64,000 nt of DNA from Geodermatophilus sabuli (GCF_010686765.1 NZ_JAAGWF010000008.1:248001-312000); one strand, 5' to 3'. Counted from the first letter of the stretch, positions 16,933 to 25,167 are shown. Translations and numbers: made by a program. Notes: generated from the letters alone by a model not told the origin.

Positions 16933-17271
16933 CTACAGAGCCCGGTCGATGAAGGAGGCCACCGGACGCGGTGGCGCGTAGGACATCCGGGCCGCGACGT
17001 CGCGCTGGCGCTGGGACTGGATGATCGCCTCGACGAGGGCCTCGGCGACAGCGAGCTGGTGCTGCAGCAGGCGGGCCGCGCGCTCGCGGAGGTCCGGCGG
17101 GACGGGGCCGAGCCCGGTGGGTGGCACCCACTCCTGGGCCCGGCGGCCCCACTCGGCGATCTCCTCGGTGCGGGCGCGGTCCATGCTCGCCTCGGCGGCG
17201 AGCACCTCGCCCTCGAGGTCGTCGAGGACGGTCGCCCAGTCGGCCGGCACCCCGTCGCCGGCGGCGGTCAT
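16933..17271 (-). CDS. FliT-like flagellar chaperone candidate
   Basis: The 112-residue product is predicted helical and directly overlaps fliS (ATGA). FliT, the FliD chaperone, normally lies here. The sequence (WATVLDDLEGEVLAAEASMDRAR, then RLLQHQLAVAEALVEAIIQSQRQRD) fits a small three-helix export chaperone. I see no residue pattern that proves FliT, so the name rests on size and position. A small uncharacterised flagellar protein is the alternative. Confidence 0.7.
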   Translation of the reverse strand: MTAAGDGVPADWATVLDDLEGEVLAAEASMDRARTEEIAEWGRRAQEWVPPTGLGPVPPDLRERAARLLQHQLAVAEALVEAIIQSQRQRDVAARMSYAPPRPVASFIDRAL

Positions 17272-17654
17272 GCGGGGGTGGCGGCCAGGGCGGCCGCCGC
17301 CTGCCGCCAGGCATCACGCAGCGGCTCGACCACCTGCAGGCAGGAGGACACCCGGTTGCGATCGCCCTTGATGTTGGCCTGCACGAGCTCGCCGATCAGC
17401 CACGTGTAGAGCGCGGCGAGGCGGGGGCCCCCCTCCCACGCGTCGACCTGCAGGCTGCTGCGGAGCTCCAGCACGATCTCCTGCGCGTGCTGGAGCTGCT
17501 CCCGAGCGCCGGCCCGGTCGCCCTCAGCCAGCGCTGCCTGGGCGCGCTCGAGGTCCAGGGCGAGCCGGTCGTAGAGCATGACCAGCAGCCGCTGGGGCGA
17601 GGCGGTGGTGACGGTGTCACCGATGTAGCGGGCGCGGAGAGAGGCGGCACTCAT
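17268..17654 (-). CDS. fliS: Flagellin chaperone FliS
   Basis: FliS binds the flagellin C-terminus and prevents early polymerisation. The 128-residue product has the FliS signature (ARYIGDTVTTASPQRLLVMLYDRLALDLERAQAAL) and the C-terminal LIGELVQANIKGDRNRVSSCLQVVEPLRDAWRQA. It follows fliD by about 50 bp and overlaps the downstream fliT-like gene. In species with FliW and CsrA, FliS is one arm of the flagellin homeostasis loop. Confidence 0.95.
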   Translation of the reverse strand: MSAASLRARYIGDTVTTASPQRLLVMLYDRLALDLERAQAALAEGDRAGAREQLQHAQEIVLELRSSLQVDAWEGGPRLAALYTWLIGELVQANIKGDRNRVSSCLQVVEPLRDAWRQAAAALAATPA

Positions 17655-17706
17655 CGAAGCTCCTGGGAAGGCGGGGCGTTGGAAGGAGGATCGGCCGGGA
17701 CGGCGG

Positions 17707-19062
17707 TCAGCTGTAGCTGGGCAGGGAGGAGATCTGGCCCGCCAGCCAGCTCGACTGGTTCTTCATCGAGCTCAGCGCCGTCTCCATGGCGGTGAACTGG
17801 CGGGTCAGGGTGTCCCTGCGCTGGGCCAGCCGCAGGTCCCAGGCCTCGATGCGGGTCTGGATGTTCTTGGCGAGGGCGTCCCGGCCCTGCGCCAGGAGGG
17901 TGAGAGTGCCGGTGGTCACGTCGGTGCTGCTCTTGGCCAGCTCGTGCACCCGCTGGACGACGCCCTTGACCGCGGCCGCCCCGCCATCGGCGGGGGTGCC
18001 GGTGAACAGCTTCTGCACCAGCGCCGGATCGGCCTTGAGCTTCTCGGCGAACTTGCCCGCGTCGAACAGGACCGTGCCGTCCTTCTGCAGCTGGAGGCCT
18101 GCGGCGGCGGGGGAGCCGCTGCTGCCGACGGCGTCCGACACCGCCGTCAGTACACGGCCGGACAGGTTCATCAGGGCGGAGTCGCCCTTGAGCACCGCGG
18201 CCGGGCCGCCTTCTGCCGCGGTGAAGGTCTTGATGCCACCCAGGGCGCTGTTGATGGCGTCGACGAGCGACTTCACCTTGGCGGCGACGCCTTCGGGATC
18301 GGCGGTCACACCGACGGTGACCTGGACGCCGGGGTCGGCCTTGCTGACTGCGATCGTCGCCCCCGGCATCAACTCGACGAAGGAGTTGGTGGCCGAGAAG
18401 ACGTCGTAGGCGCCAGGCCCGGTGCCGACCTTGAGTTGGGCGTCTCCTGCGGGGGTGACGATGCCCATCGTCTGGCCGGCGAGGGAGAACTCGGCGGCCG
18501 CCCCGGTCTCCTTGGAGGTGACCTGGAGCTGGTACTTGCCGGGGGACACCTGGACGGCGGTGGCGCTCAGTTTCGCGTCGGTGCTGCCGTTGATCGCGGT
18601 GACGACGTCGGCGAGCGAGCCGGTGCCGCCGATGGCGATCGGAGTGCCCCGGGAGGAGCCGTCCTTGTTCAGCACCTGGATCGAGCTGCCGAAGCCGGCG
18701 TTGTCGGCGGTGCTCCCGAACGGGGTGCCGTTGGTGATGACGGCGTGGGAGGAGGCGAGCTTCTCGACGGAGAAGGCCAGCGAACCGGTCTGCGGAGCTG
18801 AGCCGAGGGAGGCGGTCACGGTGTTCGTCGAGCTGCTGGCTCTGGACATCGCCCAGGTCTCGGGCTTCGTCAGCGTCTCGGCAGCGGCACGCACTGCGTC
18901 GAAGCGGGTGTTGATCGAGCGGTAGGCGTTCGCGCTGGCCGTCGTCGTCGACAGACGGGTCTTCAGCTGCGCCTGGGGCGCGCCCTCGGCCTGGACCAGG
19001 GAGTTGATCAGACTGGTGGTGTCGAGCCCGGAGATCATCCCGTCGACGGTCATGCCTGCCAC
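17707..19062 (-). CDS. fliD: Flagellar filament capping protein FliD
   Basis: FliD (HAP2) caps the filament and promotes flagellin folding outside the cell. The 451-residue product has the N-terminal FliD motif VDGMISGLDTTSLINSLVQAEGAPQAQLKTRL. The C-terminal coiled region (DALAKNIQTRIEAWDLRLAQRRDTLTRQFTAMETALSSMKNQSSWL) is also conserved. The GTG at 19062 is preceded by AGGAGG at 7 bases, which supports it over the ATG three codons in. Confidence 0.95.
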   Translation of the reverse strand: MAGMTVDGMISGLDTTSLINSLVQAEGAPQAQLKTRLSTTTASANAYRSINTRFDAVRAAAETLTKPETWAMSRASSSTNTVTASLGSAPQTGSLAFSVEKLASSHAVITNGTPFGSTADNAGFGSSIQVLNKDGSSRGTPIAIGGTGSLADVVTAINGSTDAKLSATAVQVSPGKYQLQVTSKETGAAAEFSLAGQTMGIVTPAGDAQLKVGTGPGAYDVFSATNSFVELMPGATIAVSKADPGVQVTVGVTADPEGVAAKVKSLVDAINSALGGIKTFTAAEGGPAAVLKGDSALMNLSGRVLTAVSDAVGSSGSPAAAGLQLQKDGTVLFDAGKFAEKLKADPALVQKLFTGTPADGGAAAVKGVVQRVHELAKSSTDVTTGTLTLLAQGRDALAKNIQTRIEAWDLRLAQRRDTLTRQFTAMETALSSMKNQSSWLAGQISSLPSYS

Positions 19063-19110
19063 GGTGGGGCCTCCTGGTGCTCGGTGCTGCTGGTGCGGAT
19101 GGGGCAGGTA

Positions 19111-19150
19111 CCAGTGAGGGGGGAGGTCCGAGGACCTCCCCCCTCACCGG
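19111..19150 (-). terminator. Strong terminator hairpin after fliC
   Basis: Bases 19114-19129 pair perfectly with 19132-19147 (16 bp on paper, in practice 15 bp closed by a CGAG tetraloop). Two further G-C pairs follow beyond a single mismatch. It lies 44 bp past the fliC stop and before fliD. No T-run follows. It is the strongest hairpin in the flagellar locus and probably ends or stabilises the abundant flagellin message. Confidence 0.8.
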
Positions 19151-19193
19151 GTGGTGCGGTGGTGCTACTGCGTCAGCTGGTCCCTGGCGGGGA

Positions 19194-20351
19194 TCAGCGG
19201 AGCAGCTGCAGGACGCCCTGCGAACCCTGGTTGGCCTGGGCCAGCATCGCGGTGCCGGCCTGCGACAGGATCTGGTTGCGGGTGAACTGCATCATCTCCT
19301 GGGCCATGTCGGCGTCGCGGATGCGCGACTCCGACGCGGACAGGTTCTCGACCGACACGTTCAGGTTGTTGATCGTGTGCTCGAACCGGTTCTGCAGCGC
19401 ACCCAGGTTGGCGCGGGCGGTCGACACGGCCTCGATCTTGGTCGAGAGCAGCGTCACGGCCGCCTGAGCGCCGGCGTGGCTGCTGAAGTCCAGCGCCCCG
19501 GCGGCACCGGCGGTGCTAGCGGCGAGACCGGTACCGGCCGCGCCGTGCGTGCCCGCGGTGGCGCCACCGACGACCGTGCCACCGCTCAGCGAGCGGACGA
19601 CGAGCTCGTTGTCCGAGTTCACCGTGGCGCTCAGCGACTGGCTGAAGCCGGCGTCCTTGTTCAGGGCGTCAGCGACGTCCTGAACGGTGTCGTAGTCACC
19701 AGCCGCGCCGAGGGTGACGTTGACCGTGCTGGTGTTGCCGGCGCTGTTGGTGACGGAGAACGACTGGGCGCCGGTCACCGCGGTGGGGGTCGCCACCGCG
19801 ATCTCGGCACCAGCCGAACCGACCGACAGCGAGGAGGCAATGGCAACGACGTTCGACGTGGTGAGACCCACGTCGATCTTGCTGTTCGCGTTGCCGTCCG
19901 CGCCGACCTGGAACTTCAGGGTGCCGGCCGTGCCGTCCAGCAGCTTGATGCCGTTGAAGTTGGTCGACTTGCCGATGCGGTCCAGCTCCGCGACGAGGCT
20001 GGTGGCCTCGGTGGCGATGTTGGTCCGGGACTCGGTGTTGTTGCTGTCGTTACCGGCCTGGACGGCCAGGTCACGGACGCGCTGGAGGATGGAGTGCACC
20101 TCGGTCAGCGCGCCTTCCGCCGTCTGGACGACGGAGATGCCGTCCTGGGCGTTGCGCACAGCGACCTTGAGCCCGCCGACCTGCGAGCGCAGGCCCTCGG
20201 AGATCGCCAGACCGGCCGCGTCGTCGGCGGCACGGTTGATGCGGAAACCACTCGACAGCTTCTCCAGGCTCTTGGACATCTGGGTGTCCGTGGCCGAGAG
20301 GTTGCGGTACGAGTTCATCGCCGCGATGTTCTGGTTGATGCGCAGACCCAT
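19194..20351 (-). CDS. fliC: Flagellin
   Basis: Flagellin builds the filament. The 385-residue product has the conserved N-terminal D0/D1 region (MGLRINQNIAAMNSYRNLS; LSSGFRINRAADDAAGLAISEGLRSQ) and C-terminal D1/D0 region (ARANLGALQNRFEHTINNLNVSVENLSASESRIRDADMA, ending GSQGVLQLLR). A variable serine, threonine and glycine-rich middle (about 150-300) separates them. It is exported by the flagellar system without a Sec signal. The ATG at 20351 has AAGGAGG 6-7 bases upstream. A sigma28-type promoter and two GGA motifs in the leader indicate late-class, CsrA-type control. Confidence 0.97.
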   Translation of the reverse strand: MGLRINQNIAAMNSYRNLSATDTQMSKSLEKLSSGFRINRAADDAAGLAISEGLRSQVGGLKVAVRNAQDGISVVQTAEGALTEVHSILQRVRDLAVQAGNDSNNTESRTNIATEATSLVAELDRIGKSTNFNGIKLLDGTAGTLKFQVGADGNANSKIDVGLTTSNVVAIASSLSVGSAGAEIAVATPTAVTGAQSFSVTNSAGNTSTVNVTLGAAGDYDTVQDVADALNKDAGFSQSLSATVNSDNELVVRSLSGGTVVGGATAGTHGAAGTGLAASTAGAAGALDFSSHAGAQAAVTLLSTKIEAVSTARANLGALQNRFEHTINNLNVSVENLSASESRIRDADMAQEMMQFTRNQILSQAGTAMLAQANQGSQGVLQLLR

Positions 20352-20357
20352 GGTGTT

Positions 20358-20384
20358 CCTCCTTGGAATGGGGTCTTTCTCCTG
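20358..20384 (-). promoter_or_regulatory. Candidate CsrA-binding sites in the fliC leader
   Basis: The leader has AGGAGG at 20358-20363, which is the ribosome site, and a second CAGGAGA at 20378-20384. The GGA triplets are about 20 bases apart. This matches the arrangement by which CsrA represses the flagellin message in Bacillus subtilis, and csrA and fliW are encoded 4.5 kb away. Binding is inferred. Confidence 0.5.
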
Positions 20385-20422
20385 ATTCCCGCTGCATCCG
20401 TGCTGCGGGCCGTGCACCCCTT

Positions 20423-20450
20423 GTTACGGCTGGGGTGAACCGGGACTTGA
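20423..20450 (-). promoter_or_regulatory. Sigma28-type promoter of fliC
   Basis: On the minus strand the box TCAAGTCC is followed after 12 bases by GCCGTAAC. The flagellar sigma consensus is TAAAGTTT, 11-12 bases, GCCGATAA. The predicted start near 20416 gives a 65-base leader. The same layout precedes csrA. Confidence 0.75.
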
Positions 20451-20483
20451 GGCGAGTTCCGGATTTTCTCCGTCCCGTCTCAC

Positions 20484-21401
20484 TCAGGCGGGTCGCGCGG
20501 CGCTCCGAGCACCGCCGGCCCACGCGCTGCGCTGTGCGGGGAGGGGAGGGGCGTTCCGCCCGGCCACGCGGTCGACGTAGGAACGCTGCTGGTTGCGGGC
20601 GCGCACCCCGCCGTCGGCGGGGACCGCCTGCCCCTCCCACAGCTCGCTCATCGCCGCGTGCAGGAGGGTCAGCGCGCGGGCCCGCATCTGGGACACGCGG
20701 GAGAGGGTGACGCCGAGGTCGGCGGCGATGTCGGTGAGGGACTCCCCGCCGAAGAAGTTGCGCTCCACGACCTCGTCCAGCCGGTCGGGCAGCGCGCGGA
20801 TGGCGTCGTGCAGGTACCGGGACCGCTCGTTGCGCAGCACGGCGCGCTCGGGGGACTCGCCGGTGTCGGGCAGGTCGAGAGAGCCGCCGTCGGGCCCGGA
20901 CTCGGCGTCGATGCTCACCATCACGGCGCGGTGCACGTCGACCTGCAGGCTCTCCAGGTCGCTGCGCGCGATCCCGAGGCTGGCGGCGAGCTCCTCGCGG
21001 GTCGGCGGCCGGCCCAGCGACATCGCGAGCGCGTCCGCAGCGGCGTCCGTGCGCCGGGCGGCCGCCCGCACGCTGCGGCTGGCCCAGTCCCCGGAGCGCA
21101 GCTCGTCGAGGACGGCGCCCTGCAGCCGGGCGAGCGCATACGTGGCGAAGGAGGCGCCGGCCGACGGGTCGAACCGCCGGGCCACCTCGACCAGCGCGAC
21201 CCGCGCGCAGGAGAGCAGGTCGTCGCGGCTGACGTGGCTGGGCAGCGCGATGCGAGAGGCCACCGCGTTGACCGCGAACGCGGCGAGCGGGAGGTGCGCG
21301 GTCACGAGGGCGTCGACGTCCCTGGTCACCACGTCCCGCGGAGGGGACGGCGGCCGCGGGGCGGGGATCCACGGAGGAGCCGAGGCGGCAGATGCTCTCA
21401 C
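20484..21401 (-). CDS. fliA: FliA/WhiG-family RNA polymerase sigma factor
   Basis: This sigma-70 family protein most likely directs late flagellar genes. Region 2 is clear (SRDDLLSCARVALVEVARRFDPSAGASFATYALARLQGAVLDELRS), then region 3 (GRPPTREELAASLGI) and region 4 (ALPDRLDEVVERNFFGGESLTDIAADLGVTLSRVSQMRARAL). A C-terminal tail of about 50 residues, rich in arginine and alanine, is unusual. The start is uncertain: GTG at 21401 has AGGAGG only 2 bases away, and later GTG codons near the region-2 boundary are possible. It diverges from flgN. No FlgM anti-sigma gene is in the window. Confidence 0.88.
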   Translation of the reverse strand: MRASAASAPPWIPAPRPPSPPRDVVTRDVDALVTAHLPLAAFAVNAVASRIALPSHVSRDDLLSCARVALVEVARRFDPSAGASFATYALARLQGAVLDELRSGDWASRSVRAAARRTDAAADALAMSLGRPPTREELAASLGIARSDLESLQVDVHRAVMVSIDAESGPDGGSLDLPDTGESPERAVLRNERSRYLHDAIRALPDRLDEVVERNFFGGESLTDIAADLGVTLSRVSQMRARALTLLHAAMSELWEGQAVPADGGVRARNQQRSYVDRVAGRNAPPLPAQRSAWAGGARSAARPA

Positions 21402-21477
21402 GTCCTCCTTCTCGGCGGACCTGACCCCGGTCGGCACCGCCCGGCCGGGATGATCTCGCCGAACTCCGGCCCTCGGC

Positions 21478-21505
21478 TTGAGGGACCTGGCCGAGGTGCC
21501 GAAGC
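21478..21505 (+). promoter_or_regulatory. Possible sigma28 promoter of flgN-flgK-flgL
   Basis: TTGAGGGA is followed after 12 bases by GCCGAAGC, about 70 bp upstream of flgN. The spacing equals that of the fliC and csrA promoters and the GCCGA core is kept. The minus-35 match is poor. Confidence 0.4.
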
Positions 21506-21574
21506 CACCTCCTGAGAACCCGCCGACGGCACCCATGCCGGCCGTGGGGAGACGACGGAAGGACGGTGGGGGCC

Positions 21575-22072
21575 ATGGTCATCAGCACCGACTACCAGCA
21601 CCTGTCGACGTTGCTGTGGCGGGAGCAGGAGTTGCTGGACCTGCTGCTGTTCAAGGCGGAGGAGAAGCAGTACCTGATCGTCACGGGCAAGACCCGCTGG
21701 CTGGCCCGCATCGCTCACGAGATCGAGGTCGTCCTCGACCAGCTGCGCACCCTCGAGGTGGAGCGGGCGGCGGCCACCGAGGCGCTGGCCGCCGGTCTGG
21801 GTGTGGGTGTCAATCCGTCACTGCGGAAGCTGGCCGAGGCCGCTCCGGCGCCATGGGACGACCTCTTCGCGAAGCACCACGAGGCGCTGCTGGTCCTGGT
21901 GACCGACCTCCGCAGCCTCTCCGACGCCAACCGCGAGCTGATCGAGGGTGGCCTCGCCGCCATCGGCGACGCCCTGCTGTCGGTCAAGGCACCCACCGCC
22001 GGCACGTACGGCGCCACCGGCCGGACGACCGAGCGGTCCGCCCGCGCCGTGACGCTGGACGGTGCCCTGTGA
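21575..22072 (+). CDS. flgN: Flagellar export chaperone FlgN
   Basis: FlgN chaperones the hook-filament junction proteins FlgK and FlgL, which are encoded next. The 165-residue helical product resembles the FlgN family (LSTLLWREQELLDLLLFKAEEKQYLIVTGKTRWLARI at the N-terminus). It ends in the flgK start (GTGA overlap). I use the ATG at 21575; a GTG three codons earlier is possible. Confidence 0.88.
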   Translation: MVISTDYQHLSTLLWREQELLDLLLFKAEEKQYLIVTGKTRWLARIAHEIEVVLDQLRTLEVERAAATEALAAGLGVGVNPSLRKLAEAAPAPWDDLFAKHHEALLVLVTDLRSLSDANRELIEGGLAAIGDALLSVKAPTAGTYGATGRTTERSARAVTLDGAL

Positions 22073-23493
22073 GCACCTTCGGGTCGCTCAACACGGCGAC
22101 CACCGCGCTCTGGGCGCAGCGTCGCGGGCTCGACGTGACCGGGCAGAACATCGCCAACGTCAACACCGAGGGCTACTCCCGCCAGCGCGCCGAGCTGCGG
22201 GCCATGGGCGGCACCGGCGTCGCGGCGTTCTACTCAGTGAGCCCGGCCACCAGTGGCGGGGTGAAGGTCGAGGACGTCATCCGCATCCGTGACTCCTTCC
22301 TCGAGGGGCGGGGGCACCTGGAGCTCGGCAACCACGCCCGTCTGACGGCCGAGACGGAGGCGCTGGGACTGGTCGAGCAGGCCTTCCGGGAGCCCGGCGA
22401 CACCGGCATCCAGAGCCTGCTGTCGGACATGTGGTCCGGCTGGGGTGACGTGGCCAACGCCCCCAAGGACGAGGCGGCGCGCAGCCAGGTGCTGCAGCGC
22501 ACGTCCACCCTGGTGGCGGGGATCAACACGGCGGACGCGGCGTTGGTCGCCCAGTGGGGCCAGAACCGGGACAACATCGAGGTCCTCGTCTCGGACGTGA
22601 ACAGCTCGAGCCGCTCCATCGCCGAGCTCAACCACGCGATCGCGCGCGCCAGCCTGACCGGGATGCCGGTCAACGAGCTGACCGACCGGCGCGACGTGCT
22701 GGTGATGAAGCTCGCCGGACAGGTCGGCGCCACTGCCCGTCCGGGGGCCGACGGTGCCGTGGACGTCGTCGTCGGCGGGATCAGCCTGGTGTCCGGCTCG
22801 ACGGCGACCGCGCTGGAGGTGCAGGGGACGCTCGCCGCCGACGACCTGCGCAACCCCGGTTTCGCCGATCGGCCCCGCATCGTCACCACACCGGGTGGCG
22901 TCACCATCCCCGCCGGGGGGCAGGCCGGCGGTCAGCTCACCGCGCTGAACTCCGTCGTCCCGGAGTACCGGGCGCGGCTGGATCAGCTGGCGCAGGACCT
23001 GGCGTCCGCCCTGAACACCGCCCACCGCAAGGGCTTCGACCGCAACGGAGACCCGGGCACGGACCTGCTCGGCGCCAAGGGAGGCGCGACGACCATCACC
23101 GCCGCCAACCTCCGGCTCGAGATCACCGACCCGCTGAAGGTCGCCGCCTCGTCGGTCGGGCCGACGGCAGGCGTGCCGGCCCTGGACAGCGGCAACGCCG
23201 ACGCCCTCTCCGAGCTGCGGCTCCGGCCTTCCGGGCCGGACGCCGACTACCGGCGGATGATCGTCGACCTCGGTGTGCAAGGCGCGGTCAGCAAGCGGAA
23301 CCTCGACATCCAGTCGGTCGTGCTCACCCAGGTCGACGCGGCGCGGGAGTCGGTGTCCGGGGTCAACCTCGACGAGGAGATGTCGAACATGCTGCAGTTC
23401 CAGCACGCCTACAGCGCCGCGGCGCGGATGGTGACCGCCATCGACGAGGCGCTCGACGTGCTGATCAACCGCACCGGCGTCGTGGGGCGCTGA
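22069..23493 (+). CDS. flgK: Flagellar hook-associated protein 1 FlgK
   Basis: FlgK is the first hook-filament junction protein. The 474-residue product has the rod/hook N-terminal motif (STFGSLNTATTALWAQRRGLDVTGQNIANVNTEGYSRQRAEL). It also has the FlgK middle motif (LNHAIARASLTGMPVNELTDRRDVLVMKLA) and the C-terminal VSGVNLDEEMSNMLQFQHAYSAAARMVTAIDEALDVLI. Start is GTG at 22069, coupled to flgN. The longer upstream frame is a shadow of flgN. Confidence 0.96.
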   Translation: MSTFGSLNTATTALWAQRRGLDVTGQNIANVNTEGYSRQRAELRAMGGTGVAAFYSVSPATSGGVKVEDVIRIRDSFLEGRGHLELGNHARLTAETEALGLVEQAFREPGDTGIQSLLSDMWSGWGDVANAPKDEAARSQVLQRTSTLVAGINTADAALVAQWGQNRDNIEVLVSDVNSSSRSIAELNHAIARASLTGMPVNELTDRRDVLVMKLAGQVGATARPGADGAVDVVVGGISLVSGSTATALEVQGTLAADDLRNPGFADRPRIVTTPGGVTIPAGGQAGGQLTALNSVVPEYRARLDQLAQDLASALNTAHRKGFDRNGDPGTDLLGAKGGATTITAANLRLEITDPLKVAASSVGPTAGVPALDSGNADALSELRLRPSGPDADYRRMIVDLGVQGAVSKRNLDIQSVVLTQVDAARESVSGVNLDEEMSNMLQFQHAYSAAARMVTAIDEALDVLINRTGVVGR

Positions 23494-23497
23494 CCTG

Positions 23498-24382
23498 ATG
23501 CGGATCACCCAGCGCGCCGTCGCGCTCACCAGTCTGCAGGGGCTCAACCGCAATCTCGACGCCGTCGGCCGGCTGCAGCAGCAGCTGACTTCCGGCCGGC
23601 TGATCAGCAACCCGTCGGACTCCCCGACGGGTGCCAACCGGGCCATGCAGACCCGCAGCGAGCAGGCCGCCACCGCGCAGCAGGCTCGCAACATCAGCGA
23701 TGCCAAGTCGTGGTTGGAGAGCAGCGACTCGACGATCCAGGGCATGCTCGACATGGTCCGCAAGGTCCGCGACCTCACCGTCCAGGGCGCCAGCACCGGG
23801 TCGTCGTCGGAGAGCAGCCGGTCGGCCATCGCCACCGAGGTAGCCTCGCTGCGGGAGGCGCTGGTCGGGCTGGCCAACCGCAACGTGCAGGGGCGGCCGA
23901 TCTTCGGCGGGGTGACCCCGGGAACGGCTGCCTACGCCGCGGACGGGACATACGTCGGGCAGGCGGGTCCCCCGATCACCCGCCGGGTGTCGGACGTCGA
24001 GCAGATCCGCATCGACATCACCGGACCTGAGGCCTTCGTGAGTGCTGACGGCGAGGACTTGTTCGCCGTCGTCGGTGCCATCGCGGGTGACGTGGTCACC
24101 GACCCGGACAAGCTCAGCGACCACCTGAACTCCCTGGACGCGGTGATGAACACGATGCTCGGCGCACTGGCGGACATCGGTACCCGGTCGAAGCGGATCG
24201 AGGGCGCGCAGCAGATCAACACGGACCTGTCGCTGTCCTTGAGCAGCCTGCTGGCCGAGACCGAGAACATCGACCTGCCCAAGACGATCATGGACCTGGA
24301 GATGCAGAAGGTCGGCTACGAAGCTGCCCTCGCCGCGACCGCCAAGGCGCTCCAGCCGACGCTCGTGGACTTCCTGCGATGA
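23498..24382 (+). CDS. flgL: Flagellar hook-associated protein FlgL
   Basis: FlgL is the second junction protein between hook and filament. The 294-residue product has a flagellin-like N-terminus (MRITQRAVALTSLQGLNRNL; LQQQLTSGRLISNPSDSPTGANRAM) and a C-terminal helix (TENIDLPKTIMDLEMQKVGYEAALAATAKALQPTLVDFL). It follows flgK by 4 bp and overlaps fliW (ATGA). Confidence 0.96.
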   Translation: MRITQRAVALTSLQGLNRNLDAVGRLQQQLTSGRLISNPSDSPTGANRAMQTRSEQAATAQQARNISDAKSWLESSDSTIQGMLDMVRKVRDLTVQGASTGSSSESSRSAIATEVASLREALVGLANRNVQGRPIFGGVTPGTAAYAADGTYVGQAGPPITRRVSDVEQIRIDITGPEAFVSADGEDLFAVVGAIAGDVVTDPDKLSDHLNSLDAVMNTMLGALADIGTRSKRIEGAQQINTDLSLSLSSLLAETENIDLPKTIMDLEMQKVGYEAALAATAKALQPTLVDFLR

Positions 24383-24783
24383 CCCTCTCGGCCGTTGCCA
24401 CCCTGCCGTTGCTGTCGCTGACCGAGCCGCTGCCCGGCTTCCCCGGGCACCGGGACTACGTGCTGGTCACCGCCGATGGCGACGGGCGGCTGTTCTGGCT
24501 GCAGTCGATGGACGCCGACGGCCCGCGCTTCCTCGCGATCGACCCGGCCATGTACTTCCCGGAGTACGCGCCGACGCTGCCGCCGACCGTGTGCGGCGAG
24601 CTCGGACTCGAGCAATCGACGGAGATGCGGCTGTACTGCCTCCTGACGGTGCCACCGGAGGGACCGTCCGCCGCGACGGCCAACCTGCGCGCCCCGATCG
24701 TGGTCAACCCGGCGAACTGGCGTGCCGTCCAGGTGGTCCTCACCGACAGTTCGCATCAGATCCGGCGTCCCCTGCGCCGATAA
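24379..24783 (+). CDS. fliW: Flagellar assembly factor FliW
   Basis: FliW binds either flagellin or CsrA, and so links filament assembly to flagellin translation. The 134-residue product matches the family in length and in the motifs LPGFPGHRDYVLVT, FLAIDPAMYFPEY and TANLRAPIVVNPANWRAVQVVL. Its last codons and stop (24775-24783) form the minus-ten box of a sigma28-like promoter for csrA. Confidence 0.95.
   Translation: MTLSAVATLPLLSLTEPLPGFPGHRDYVLVTADGDGRLFWLQSMDADGPRFLAIDPAMYFPEYAPTLPPTVCGELGLEQSTEMRLYCLLTVPPEGPSAATANLRAPIVVNPANWRAVQVVLTDSSHQIRRPLRR
24756..24783 (+). promoter_or_regulatory. Sigma28-type promoter of csrA inside the end of fliW
   Basis: TCAGATCC at 24756-24763 and GCCGATAA at 24776-24783 are separated by 12 bases. 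The minus-ten box is identical to the flagellar sigma consensus and includes the fliW stop codon. The spacing and minus-35 resemble the fliC promoter. The csrA start is 84 bp downstream, at 24867. Confidence 0.72.
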
Positions 24784-24866
24784 CACACCTGGGCGGCACC
24801 GCCGCTCCTCCGCCCGCGCCGCGGGCACCGCCACGGACGGCCACCCACACCCATGGAGGGGTACCC

Positions 24867-25148
24867 ATGCTCACACTCACCCGTAGCGTCGGCGAGACGA
24901 TCCGCATCGGCGACGACATCGAGGTGCACGTCGTCGAGGTCCGGGGCGGCACCGTCCGTCTCGGCTTCAAGGCCCCCCGGGAGGTGACCATCCACCGCGA
25001 GGAGGTCTACCGGCAGATCGCCGAGGCCAACCTCCTGGCGGCCCAGGTCACCGCCGACACCCTGAGCGCGCTCGCTGCCTTCGCCCCGCCCTCGATGCCC
25101 TCCGCCGGCGCAGCCCAGGACCCGGCCACGGAGGACGCGACGACCTGA
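24867..25148 (+). CDS. csrA: Carbon storage/translational regulator CsrA
   Basis: CsrA is an RNA-binding dimer that blocks ribosome access at GGA sites. In flagellated Gram-positives it is countered by FliW. The 93-residue product starts MLTLTRSVGETIRIGDDIEVHVVEVRGGTVRLGFKAP and includes the RNA-binding HREEVYRQI segment. The C-terminal tail of about 35 residues, rich in alanine and proline, is longer than in E. coli (61 residues). GGAGGGG lies 7 bases before the ATG, itself a possible autoregulatory site. Confidence 0.96.
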   Translation: MLTLTRSVGETIRIGDDIEVHVVEVRGGTVRLGFKAPREVTIHREEVYRQIAEANLLAAQVTADTLSALAAFAPPSMPSAGAAQDPATEDATT

Positions 25149-25167
25149 CAGGACACGCCCGGTCTGA

